Positions 1 to 7,219 of a stretch of DNA of 15,148 nt are shown here, piece after piece. The notes below the pieces were generated by a model, which saw nothing but the letters and a program-made list of their open reading frames with translations, was not told the origin of the DNA and made no database searches. A program made the position numbers and the translations under genes. The first letter of the stretch is position 1. Each line of letters starts with the position of its first letter. This DNA is from Chloroflexota bacterium (GTDB lineage: Bacteria; Chloroflexota; Dehalococcoidia; Bin125): assembly GCA_026707335.1 (NCBI GenBank), contig JAPOXB010000151.1, forward strand, positions 1 through 15,148. The letters run 5' to 3'.

Positions 1-10
1 CGGAGCGCCG

Positions 11-2302
11 ATGCCGATCTACGAGGCGGACACGGTCGATCGGGTTGGGCGGGCCTACGCCCGCTCGGCGGCGGCGATCGCGGTGGGGCGGGAGCGGCTG
101 GGGCGTCCGCTGGCGCTGGCCGAGAAGATCCTCTTCGGACACATGCCCGACCCGGCCGCGCAGGGACTGTCGCGGGGGGCCGACTACGCGGCGCTGCAGC
201 CCGATCGGGTCGCGCTGCAGGACGCGACGGCGCAGATGGCGCTGCTGCAGTTCGAGTTGGCCGGCCTGCGCCGCGTGCAGGCCCCCACCACCGTGCACTG
301 CGACCACCTGATCCAGGCCCGCGTGGGGGCGGGCCCCGACCTCCTGGCCGCGGTCGACGAAAATAAAGAGGTGTACGACTTCCTCGAGAGCGCGTCGGCG
401 CGCTACGGGGCGGGCTTCTGGAAGCCAGGGTCGGGTATCATCCATCAGGTGATCCTGGAAAATTACGCCTTCCCGGGCGGGCTGATGATCGGCACCGACA
501 GCCACACGCCGAACGCCGGCGGCCTGGGCATGCTGGCGATCGGCGTGGGCGGGGCCGACGCCGTCGACGTGATGGCGGGGCTCGACTGGGGCGTCACGCT
601 GCCCAAGCTGATCGGCGTCCGGCTGACGGGCGCGCTGTCGGGCTGGACGTCGCCGAAGGACGTCATCCTGCGCGTCGCCGACGAGTTGACCGTGAAGGGC
701 GGCACGGGCGCGATCGTCGAGTACTTCGGCGAGGGCGTGGCCTCGCTGAGCGCGACGGGCCGGGGCACGGTGACCAACATGGGCGCCGAGATCGGCGCGA
801 CGACGTCGGTCTTCCCCTTCGACGCAGCGACGGCGCGCTACCTGCGCGCCACCGACCGGGACGCGATCGCGGAGTTGGCCGAGGCGCACGCCGCCGACCT
901 GACCGCCGACCCTGGCGTCGAGGAGCGGCGGGCGGAGATCTTCGACCAGGTGATCGAGATCGACCTGGGCGCGCTGGAGCCGGCCTGGGTCGGGCCGCAC
1001 ACGCCCGACCTGCGCCACACGGCGGCGGAGGTTGGCCCCTGGGCGGCGGCCGAGGGCTACCCGCTGGAGATCAAGGACGCGCTGATCGGCTCCTGCACCA
1101 ACAGCTCCTACGAGGACATGAGCCGCGCGGCGAGCCTGGCGCGGCAGGCGGCGGCGGCCGGCCTGCGCGTGAAGGCGCCGCTGCTGGTCACGCCGGGGTC
1201 CGAGCAGGTGCGCGCGACGGTCGAGCGCGACGGGCAGATCGCCGCCTTCGAGCGGGTCGGCGCGACGGTGCTGGCCAACGCCTGCGGCCCCTGCATCGGC
1301 CAGTGGAAGCGGGGCGACGTCGAGGCGGGGGAGACGAACACGATCGTGACGTCGTTCAACCGCAACTTCCCGGCCCGCAACGACGCCAACCCGCAGACGC
1401 TGGCCTTCATCGGCAGCCCGGAGATGGTGGTCGCGGCGGCCTTCGCCGGGCGGCTCGACTTCGACCCGCGCCGCGACGCGATCCCCAACGATGGGGGGAG
1501 CTTCCGCTTCGAGGCGCCGGTCGGCGACGAGTTGCCGGCGGAGGGCTTCGCCCTCGGCGACGCCGGCTTCGTGCCGCCGCCCGACGACGGCTCCGGCGTC
1601 GAGGTCGTCGTGGCCGAGGACAGCCGTCGTCTGCAGCGGCTGACCCCGTGGCCCGCCTGGGACGGGGCCGACATCGAGGACTGCGTGATCCTGCTCAAGT
1701 CGTCGGGCAAGACGACGACCGACCACATCTCGCCGGCCGGGCCCTGGCTGCGCTACCGCGGCCACCTCGACAACATCGCCGACAACACCTTCACGGGCGT
1801 CAACAACGCCTTCACGTCGAAGGCGGGCACGGGCAACAACGTCCTGACCGGCGAGCGGGAGCAGCCGCTGCCGGAGGTCGCGCGGGCCTACCGGGCGGCC
1901 GGGCTGTCCTGGCTGGTGGTCGGCGACGAGAACTACGGCGAGGGGTCGAGCCGCGAGCACGCGGCGATGCAGCCGCGCCACCTGGGCGGCGTGGCCGTCA
2001 TCGTGCGGAGCTTCGCCCGCATCCACGAGACGAACCTCAAGAAGCAGGGGCTGCTGCCGCTGCGTCTGGCCGACCCCGCCGACTACGACAAGTTCGGCCA
2101 GGACGACCGGGTGAGCATCCGCGGGCTGGCGTCGCTGGCGCCGGGACGGCCGCTGACGCTGGAAATCGGCCATCCGGATGGGAGTTCGGAGGCCGTCGAG
2201 GTGCGGCACTCATTCACGGCCGAGCAGATCGGCTGGTTCCGGGCCGGCGGCGCGCTCAACGAGATCGCGGCAGCGCAGGCGGCCCAATCGACGCAGGACT
2301 AG
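11..2302 (+). CDS. acn: Aconitate hydratase, mitochondrial-type
   Basis: Catalyses citrate to isocitrate via cis-aconitate in the TCA cycle, using a [4Fe-4S] cluster in the cytoplasm. The 763 residues closely follow animal mitochondrial aconitase: PDRVALQDATAQMALLQF, HCDHLI, KPGSGIIHQ, GTDSHTPN and GGADAVDVMAGL are all present, in order. The cluster ligands are Cys362 (GSCTNSSYEDM), Cys425 and Cys428 (ACGPCIGQW). The C-terminal swivel domain carries SSGKTTTDHISPAG and the arginine-containing GEGSSREHAA motif. Length matches the mitochondrial family rather than the longer AcnA/IRP1 (about 890) or AcnB types. The ATG lies only 10 bases from the window edge, so an upstream start and the ribosome site cannot be judged; the residues shortly after the ATG already align with the family. 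It is followed 40 nt later by malate dehydrogenase in the same direction, so probably co-transcribed. Confidence 0.95.
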   Translation: MPIYEADTVDRVGRAYARSAAAIAVGRERLGRPLALAEKILFGHMPDPAAQGLSRGADYAALQPDRVALQDATAQMALLQFELAGLRRVQAPTTVHCDHLIQARVGAGPDLLAAVDENKEVYDFLESASARYGAGFWKPGSGIIHQVILENYAFPGGLMIGTDSHTPNAGGLGMLAIGVGGADAVDVMAGLDWGVTLPKLIGVRLTGALSGWTSPKDVILRVADELTVKGGTGAIVEYFGEGVASLSATGRGTVTNMGAEIGATTSVFPFDAATARYLRATDRDAIAELAEAHAADLTADPGVEERRAEIFDQVIEIDLGALEPAWVGPHTPDLRHTAAEVGPWAAAEGYPLEIKDALIGSCTNSSYEDMSRAASLARQAAAAGLRVKAPLLVTPGSEQVRATVERDGQIAAFERVGATVLANACGPCIGQWKRGDVEAGETNTIVTSFNRNFPARNDANPQTLAFIGSPEMVVAAAFAGRLDFDPRRDAIPNDGGSFRFEAPVGDELPAEGFALGDAGFVPPPDDGSGVEVVVAEDSRRLQRLTPWPAWDGADIEDCVILLKSSGKTTTDHISPAGPWLRYRGHLDNIADNTFTGVNNAFTSKAGTGNNVLTGEREQPLPEVARAYRAAGLSWLVVGDENYGEGSSREHAAMQPRHLGGVAVIVRSFARIHETNLKKQGLLPLRLADPADYDKFGQDDRVSIRGLASLAPGRPLTLEIGHPDGSSEAVEVRHSFTAEQIGWFRAGGALNEIAAAQAAQSTQD

Positions 2303-2325
2303 CGAGCCGCCCGACCGGCGGCGCC

Positions 2326-2332
2326 AAGGAGG
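2326..2332 (+). promoter_or_regulatory. Ribosome binding site of mdh
   Basis: AAGGAGG is a near-perfect Shine-Dalgarno, 10 nt before the ATG at 2343. It decides the malate dehydrogenase start: the reading frame stays open far upstream into the aconitase gene, but the family's N-terminus (MRKKVTVIGAGNVG) begins exactly at this ATG. Confidence 0.8.
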
Positions 2333-2342
2333 ACGACGAACG

Positions 2343-3299
2343 ATGCGCAAGAAGGTGACCGTGATCGGCGCGGGCAACGTGGGGGCGACCACGGCCCACC
2401 GGCTGGCGGAGCGCGGCTACGCCGACATCGTGCTGCTGGACATCATTGAGGGGATGCCGCAGGGCAAAGCACTCGACCTGTACGAGGCCAGTCCCGTGAT
2501 CGGCGTCGACGCGAAGATCACCGGCACCAACAGCTACGGCCCGACGGGCAACTCCGACGTGGTCGTGATCACGTCGGGCATCGCGCGGCGGCCGGGCATG
2601 AGCCGCGACGACCTGCTGGCGACCAACATGTCGATCGTGCGCGACGTGACCGAGAAGGCGGTGGCCGTCTCGCCGGCGGCGACGTTCATCGTCGTCAGCA
2701 ACCCGCTCGACGCGATGTGCCACGTCGCCTACGAAGCGGCGCGGCTGCCGTCGAGCCGGGTGATCGGCATGGCGGGCATCCTCGACACGGCGCGATACCG
2801 CTCGTTCATCGCCGAGGAGTTGAACGTGAGCGTGCGCGACGTCAACGCCTACGTGCTGGGCGGTCACGGCGACACGATGGTGCCGCTGGCCTCCTACACG
2901 ACGGTGGCGGGCATCCCCATCGAGGAACTGCTGCCGGCGTCGCGGCTGGAGGAGATCATCGACCGGACGCGCAAGGGCGGCGCGGAGATCGTGGGCCTGC
3001 TCAAGACGGGCAGCGCGTTCTACGCGCCCTCGGCGGCGATCGTGGAGATGGTCGACGCGATCGTGCTCGACCAGAAGCGCATCCTGCCCTGCGCGGCCCT
3101 GCTGACGGGGCAGTTCGGCATCGAAGACCTCTACGTCGGCGTGCCGGTCAAGCTGGGCGCGGACGGCGCCGAGCAGGTGATGGAGATCAAGCTCACGCCC
3201 GACGAGCAGGAGGCGTTGGCGGCGTCGGCGGCGGCGGTGCAGGGCCTGGTCGACGACATGGCGCGGATCACCAGCGAGCGCGCGGCGGAGATGTCGTAG
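2343..3299 (+). CDS. mdh: Malate dehydrogenase (LDH-like, NAD-dependent)
   Basis: Oxidises L-malate to oxaloacetate with NAD in the TCA cycle; cytoplasmic. The protein has 318 residues, normal for the LDH-like MDH family. The Rossmann glycine motif is GAGNVG (9-14). Asp33 at the end of strand two (LLDIIEG) indicates NAD over NADP. The mobile substrate loop is ARRPGMSR with Arg82/83 and Arg88, and Arg83 in the 'RRPG' context is typical of malate rather than lactate specificity. Asn120 is in VVSNPLD, Arg151/153 in DTARYR, and catalytic His175 in GGHGDT. The start is set by the strong AAGGAGG upstream. It sits between aconitase and fumarase in one direction, so the three probably form a TCA cluster. 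A strong hairpin follows the stop and may partly separate fumarase expression. Confidence 0.96.
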   Translation: MRKKVTVIGAGNVGATTAHRLAERGYADIVLLDIIEGMPQGKALDLYEASPVIGVDAKITGTNSYGPTGNSDVVVITSGIARRPGMSRDDLLATNMSIVRDVTEKAVAVSPAATFIVVSNPLDAMCHVAYEAARLPSSRVIGMAGILDTARYRSFIAEELNVSVRDVNAYVLGGHGDTMVPLASYTTVAGIPIEELLPASRLEEIIDRTRKGGAEIVGLLKTGSAFYAPSAAIVEMVDAIVLDQKRILPCAALLTGQFGIEDLYVGVPVKLGADGAEQVMEIKLTPDEQEALAASAAAVQGLVDDMARITSERAAEMS

Positions 3300-3336
3300 G
3301 GCGCCGGCGAGCCGGACCCCGGAGCGGAAGCGAACA

Positions 3337-3363
3337 CGACGCCCCGGTCTCCCCGGGGCGTCG
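3337..3363 (+). terminator. Strong intergenic hairpin between mdh and fumC
   Basis: GACGCCCCGG at 3338-3347 and CCGGGGCGTC at 3353-3362 are perfect reverse complements around the 5-nt loop TCTCC. C3337-G3363 adds an eleventh pair. No T-run follows, so this is not a classical intrinsic terminator. It ends 5 nt before the AGGAG ribosome site (3369-3373) of fumarase. It may be a U-less terminator or attenuator, an mRNA-stabilising 3' end for mdh, or a structure affecting fumarase translation. The structure is seen directly; the function is inferred. Confidence 0.5.
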
Positions 3364-3378
3364 CAGTCAGGAGCCGAG

Positions 3379-4767
3379 ATGAGCGACCCGCGAATCGAAT
3401 CCGACACGATGGGCGAGATCGCGGTCCCGGCCGACCGCTACTGGGGAGCGCAGACGCAGCGCTCGCTGGAGAACTTCAAGATCGGCGGCGAGCGCATGCC
3501 GCGGCCGATCGTCCGCGGGCTGGGCATCGTCAAGCACGCCTCGGCCAGCGCCAACGAGTCGCTGGGCAAGCTCGACGGCGAGCGGGCGGACGCCATCCGG
3601 CGGGCGGCGGCGGAGGTGATCGACGGGACGCTCGACGACCACTTCCCGCTGGTCGTCTGGCAGACCGGCTCGGGCACGCAGAGCAACATGAACGGCAACG
3701 AGGTGATCTCGAACCGGGCGATCGAGTTGCTGGGCGGCGAGCGCGGCTCGAAGACGCCGGTGCACCCGAACGACCACGTCAACATGTCACAGTCGTCGAA
3801 CGACGTCTTCCCCGGCACGATGTCGGTGGCGACGGCGGAGCAGGTCGTCAACCACCTCGTCCCGTCGCTGACCACGCTTCGCGACGCGCTGGCCGAGAAG
3901 GCGGCCGCCTTCGAGGGGATCGTCAAGATCGGCCGCACGCACCTGATGGACGCCGTGCCGCTGACGCTGGGGCAGGAGTTCTCGGGCTACGTGCAGCAGG
4001 TGACCTACGGCATCGCGCGGGTCGAGGGGACGCTGCCGCGGCTGTACGAGCTGGCGCTGGGCGGCACGGCGGTCGGCACGGGGCTCAACTCGCACCCGGA
4101 GTACGGCGAGCGGGTGGCGGCGGAGATCGCGGCGCTGACCGGGCTGCCGTTCGTGACCGCGCCCAACAAGTTCGAGTCGCTGGCGGCGCACGACGCGCAG
4201 GTCGAGCTGGCCGGCCAGCTGACGACGGTGGCGGCGTCGCTGATGAAGATCGCCAACGACGTGCGCCTGCTGGGCTCGGGGCCGCGGGCCGGCATCGGCG
4301 AGCTGATGCTGCCGGCCAACGAGCCCGGGTCGAGCATCATGCCGGGCAAGGTCAACCCCACGCAGTCGGAGGCGCTGACGATGGTCTGCGCCCAGGTCAT
4401 CGGCAACGGCCAGGCGGTCGCGGTGGGCGGCGCAACGGGCCACTTCGAGCTCAACGTGTTCAAGCCGGTGATGGCCTACAACAACCTGCAGAGCATCCGC
4501 CTGCTGGGCGACGCGGCCGCGTCGTTCACGGAGAACTGCGTGCGCGGCATCGAGCCGAACCGGGAGCGCATCGACGAGCTGATGCGGCGGTCGCTGATGC
4601 TGGTCACCGCGCTCAACCCGCACATCGGCTACGACAACGCGGCCAAGATCGCGAAGACCGCCCACGAGCGCGGCGCCACGCTCAAGGAGACCGGCGTCGA
4701 GTTGGGCCTGCTCACGGCCGAGCAGTTCGACGCCTGGGTCCAGCCGGAGCAGATGACAGGGCCGTAG
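3379..4767 (+). CDS. fumC: Fumarate hydratase class II
   Basis: Interconverts fumarate and L-malate; iron-independent, homotetrameric, cytoplasmic member of the fumarase/aspartase superfamily. At 462 residues it is the family's normal length. Visible signatures are TGSGTQSNMNGNEV, HPNDHVNMSQSSND, GRTHLMDAVPLTLGQEF with His188 (same number as the active-site His of E. coli FumC), and the superfamily loop GSSIMPGKVNPTQSE with Ser318/319 in the catalytic lid. The GKVNP lysine and asparagine are intact. The ATG is preceded by AGGAG at 3369-3373, spacing 5 nt. It is the third TCA gene in a row, and its product malate is the substrate of the upstream malate dehydrogenase. It converges with the - strand gene ending at 4773, only 5 bp away, with no obvious terminator between them. 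Confidence 0.96.
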   Translation: MSDPRIESDTMGEIAVPADRYWGAQTQRSLENFKIGGERMPRPIVRGLGIVKHASASANESLGKLDGERADAIRRAAAEVIDGTLDDHFPLVVWQTGSGTQSNMNGNEVISNRAIELLGGERGSKTPVHPNDHVNMSQSSNDVFPGTMSVATAEQVVNHLVPSLTTLRDALAEKAAAFEGIVKIGRTHLMDAVPLTLGQEFSGYVQQVTYGIARVEGTLPRLYELALGGTAVGTGLNSHPEYGERVAAEIAALTGLPFVTAPNKFESLAAHDAQVELAGQLTTVAASLMKIANDVRLLGSGPRAGIGELMLPANEPGSSIMPGKVNPTQSEALTMVCAQVIGNGQAVAVGGATGHFELNVFKPVMAYNNLQSIRLLGDAAASFTENCVRGIEPNRERIDELMRRSLMLVTALNPHIGYDNAAKIAKTAHERGATLKETGVELGLLTAEQFDAWVQPEQMTGP

Positions 4768-4772
4768 GGGCG

Positions 4773-5108
4773 TTAGGCGGGCGTGCGCGCCGGCAGGCGG
4801 ATCTCCCAGTCCGAGTCGTTAACCTGCTCGATCTGAGCATCGCGACCACGCGCGACGGCCCGGTCCTTCTCGGCCAGAGGGCGGGGGGCGTTCTTGATCG
4901 TGATGGTGCGGACCGGGCCGTTGGGAAAGTCGGAGATCTTGCCGAGGAGCTCGTCGAAGAAACCTGGAGCCATGACGAGCACGCCGGCCAGGTCAAGGAT
5001 CAATGGACTGACGTCTGGCTCGTCGCGTACGTAATCCGCGAATTCTCGCGCAACGCCACGAGTAACCAGCGCACGTCTCTGGGTGATCTCGTAGACGGGG
5101 ACAACCAT
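4773..5108 (-). CDS. STAS-like protein, DUF4325 type
   Basis: A 111-residue soluble protein. The core LILDLAGVLVMAPGFFDELLG (about residues 36-56), followed by a short strand TITIKN, matches the pattern of DUF4325 STAS-like domains (beta strand ending in D, then a helix with Ser/Pro-Phe-x-Asp-Glu). Such domains resemble anti-anti-sigma (SpoIIAA-like) proteins. DUF4325 proteins usually sit next to or are fused with GHKL ATPases; here the neighbouring gene ends 3 nt upstream (TGA-GGC-ATG), implying translational coupling. I infer a protein-interaction or switch partner of that ATPase; the target is unknown. The expected STAS phospho-serine is not obvious (MAPGF instead of an S-x-F pattern). GC content looks lower than in the TCA genes, hinting at separate origin. 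The stop is 5 bp from the convergent fumarase stop. Confidence 0.7.
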   Translation of the reverse strand: MVVPVYEITQRRALVTRGVAREFADYVRDEPDVSPLILDLAGVLVMAPGFFDELLGKISDFPNGPVRTITIKNAPRPLAEKDRAVARGRDAQIEQVNDSDWEIRLPARTPA

Positions 5109-5111
5109 GCC

Positions 5112-5962
5112 TCACGTCCTCACCGATGCGGAGACTAGCGTTCCCGGGAACAACGGTGCTGCACGCGCGCGCATCTGAGCGCCCTCTGTCTGGACGATCC
5201 CGCGCCCTGAGTGTATGAGCAACTCCCGGCCTGGACCAGTGAGGTTGTGCGACACGTCGAAGAGTCCAATGCCCCGAGTGGGGATCCCGGTACCGCTGAT
5301 GCGCTCCTCCATGGCGAGCTCGATCGCACGCCAGTCGTCGGACAGTGACGTCTGCAGGTCCGGACTCCGGACCAACGAGGCGCGAATCCCGATCCCCCCA
5401 TCCGCGACGACGCACAGGAAGCGTGGCCCTCCAGCCCATCGGCGTACTGGATCATGCAGTAGGGTCCGACCGGGGACTCAGCATGTTCGACAGCGTTCCC
5501 GGCCAACTCCGAGAAAACGTCGACCACGATCTCTCGCAGGTTCACCGCGCCAAGGTGATGCTCCAGCAGGGCCTCTGTCGCTTCGTTCGCGATGCGATCG
5601 ACATCTGTCTCTGACCCTACCGCTTGAATCGGAACGACCATCCGACCTCGCAGTGCCGGCTCAATGCCGCGGTCATCGACCGACACACCGTGCTCCGTCA
5701 GCAGGTCGAAGAGGCCGGTGGCCTTCAGGTAGCTCGCGACGCCCATGTGCTCGGGCACGAGCACCTCGCAGGACGTTCCTTGCCGCGCCGCGAGTAGGCA
5801 GTAGATCGCGCACCACAAGACCGCTGGCGGCCGGACGAACTCGCAGGCCCGGAGGTCGATCGCGAAGTCGTTGATGCGTGACTCACGTGGGTCGTGGCTG
5901 AGCCGATCTTCGGGCAACTGACCTGCATGTGAGAACTGGGGCGGAGGGGTGATGAGTTGCAT
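5112..5962 (-). pseudogene. GHKL ATPase (anti-sigma-like) with STAS-like N-terminus, frameshifted
   Basis: Read from ATG at 5962. Residues 30-110 form a STAS-like half (NDFAIDLRACEFVRPPAVLW, then a cysteine-containing helix and VLVPEHM). A HATPase domain follows with the N-box FSELAGNAVEHA (Glu152, Asn156). Near 5420-5445 this frame degenerates, and the adjacent frame continues the domain with FLCVVADGGIGIRASLV (G1 box), then GTGIPTRGIGLFDV (G2 box) and the C-terminus, ending in TGA at 5112. The total of 851 nt is one short of a whole number of codons, so a single missing base explains the break. It could be a genuine inactivation, a sequencing or assembly error, or less likely programmed frameshifting. 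The intact family acts as an ATP-dependent kinase or binding switch for STAS partners, and the next gene encodes such a partner. Both domain halves are well preserved on either side of the break, which favours a recent mutation or an error. Confidence 0.65.
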
Positions 5963-6091
5963 CGGGCGTCGCTCCGCTCCGCGCTCTGCCTCGACCCGGG
6001 GCCGACGCGAGACCGATCCCAGTATCGCGCGACTGGGAGGCGGGGCGGTAACATCCGCGCGACAGCGCCGCACGCGACGAAAGGGGCCGAC
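5963..6091. promoter_or_regulatory. Divergent intergenic region with inverted repeat
   Basis: This 129-bp gap separates the leftward ATPase gene from the rightward alcohol dehydrogenase operon, so it should hold promoters in both directions. It contains a perfect 6-bp inverted repeat, CCCAGT at 6018-6023 and ACTGGG at 6032-6037, with the 8-bp spacer ATCGCGCG. The geometry fits a dimeric repressor site, but a short GC-rich hairpin could occur by chance. AAGGGG at 6081-6086 serves as ribosome site for the ATG at 6092. I cannot identify convincing -35/-10 boxes. Confidence 0.35.
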
Positions 6092-7183
6092 ATGGGAACG
6101 CGCGCACGAGTGGTGGTGGTGCCGGGCGGGACGAAGACGCTGCAGGTGGAGGACGTCACGCTGCCGGACCCCGGTCCCATGCAGGTGGTGGTGAAGCAGT
6201 TCGCCTCGGGCATCTGCCACTCGCAACTGCACGAGTTGCACAACCCGCAGCCGGCGCCGCGGATGCTGGGGCACGAGAGCACGGGGGTGGTGCTCCAGGC
6301 AGGCGCGGACGTGAGCCACGTGGCGGAGGGGGACATCGTGCTGGTCACGTGGGTGCCGCGCAACACCGCGGCGGCGTCCGGGCGCCCCTCGGCGCCGCGC
6401 GTCGCGACGAGCGCGGGCGAGGTAAGGGTGGGGATCGGCACGTGGGCCGATCACACGATCTGCGACGGCCGCTACGTCGTGAAGGTGGATCCGGACACGC
6501 CCCGCGACGTGACCGCGATCATCGGCTGCGCGGTGATCACGGGCGCCGGCGCGGTCGTGACCTCGGCGGACGTACAGGCGGGGCAGAGCGTGGCGATCTT
6601 CGGCGTGGGCGGCGTGGGGCTGTCGGCCGTGGCCGGGGCGGCGGCGGTCGGCGCGGACCCGATCATCGTGGTCGACCTCGACGACGCGAAGCTGGAGTTC
6701 GCGCGGCGCTTCGGCGCGACGCACACGATCAACGCCTCACAAGAGGACGCGGTCGCGGCCGTCCACGCGCTGACGCCGCGCCCGGGTGAGTTCGGGCTGT
6801 TCGGGGATCCGGTGAGCGGGGTGGACTTCGCCTTCGACTGCATCGGCGTGCGGCAGACGATGGAGCAGATCGTGCCGGCCGTGCGGGTCGGGAATCATGG
6901 CGTCACGCGGGGCGGCACGGCGGTGCTGGTCGGCGTGCCGATGACGGACATGATGCTCAGCCCCGACGCACGGCTGCTGGGGGGCGAGAAGCGGTTCATC
7001 GGCAGCCTGGGCGGGTCGGGCGTGCCGGAACGGGACTTCCCGCGCTTCCTGGCCTGGCACCGGGAGGGCAAGCTGGACCTTGATAGCCTGGTGACCGCTC
7101 GCTACGCTCTCGATGAGATCAACGAGGCGACCCAGGCGCTCGAGGCGGGGCAGATCAGCGGTCGCGCGATCCTGGAATTCTGA
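6092..7183 (+). CDS. Zinc-dependent alcohol dehydrogenase (MDR family)
   Basis: A medium-chain dehydrogenase of 363 residues that should interconvert an alcohol and an aldehyde or ketone using NAD. Catalytic zinc ligands are visible: Cys42 in GICHSQLH, His61-Glu62 in LGHES, and Cys146 in IIGCAVITG. The Rossmann motif is GVGGVG (171-176), and Asp195 in VVDLDDAK favours NAD. The four-cysteine structural-zinc lobe of class I/III ADHs should lie around residues 86-112 but has no cysteine at all (WVPRNTAAASG and on). The overall pattern resembles the class III / NDMA-dependent branch with that lobe replaced. AAGGGG, 5 nt upstream, supports the start. It heads an operon with an unknown protein (36 nt later) and a selenoprotein reductase, so its substrate is probably tied to those. 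The exact substrate is not predictable. Confidence 0.88.
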   Translation: MGTRARVVVVPGGTKTLQVEDVTLPDPGPMQVVVKQFASGICHSQLHELHNPQPAPRMLGHESTGVVLQAGADVSHVAEGDIVLVTWVPRNTAAASGRPSAPRVATSAGEVRVGIGTWADHTICDGRYVVKVDPDTPRDVTAIIGCAVITGAGAVVTSADVQAGQSVAIFGVGGVGLSAVAGAAAVGADPIIVVDLDDAKLEFARRFGATHTINASQEDAVAAVHALTPRPGEFGLFGDPVSGVDFAFDCIGVRQTMEQIVPAVRVGNHGVTRGGTAVLVGVPMTDMMLSPDARLLGGEKRFIGSLGGSGVPERDFPRFLAWHREGKLDLDSLVTARYALDEINEATQALEAGQISGRAILEF

Positions 7184-7219
7184 GGCTGGCAGCCGGGGCG
7201 GGCAGGAAGGACGGCAACC

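Noticed and set aside
2256..3407. Long - strand frame opposite mdh
   Set aside because: It is antisense to a gene with every malate dehydrogenase motif; its composition is Arg/His/Asp-rich and without domain features.
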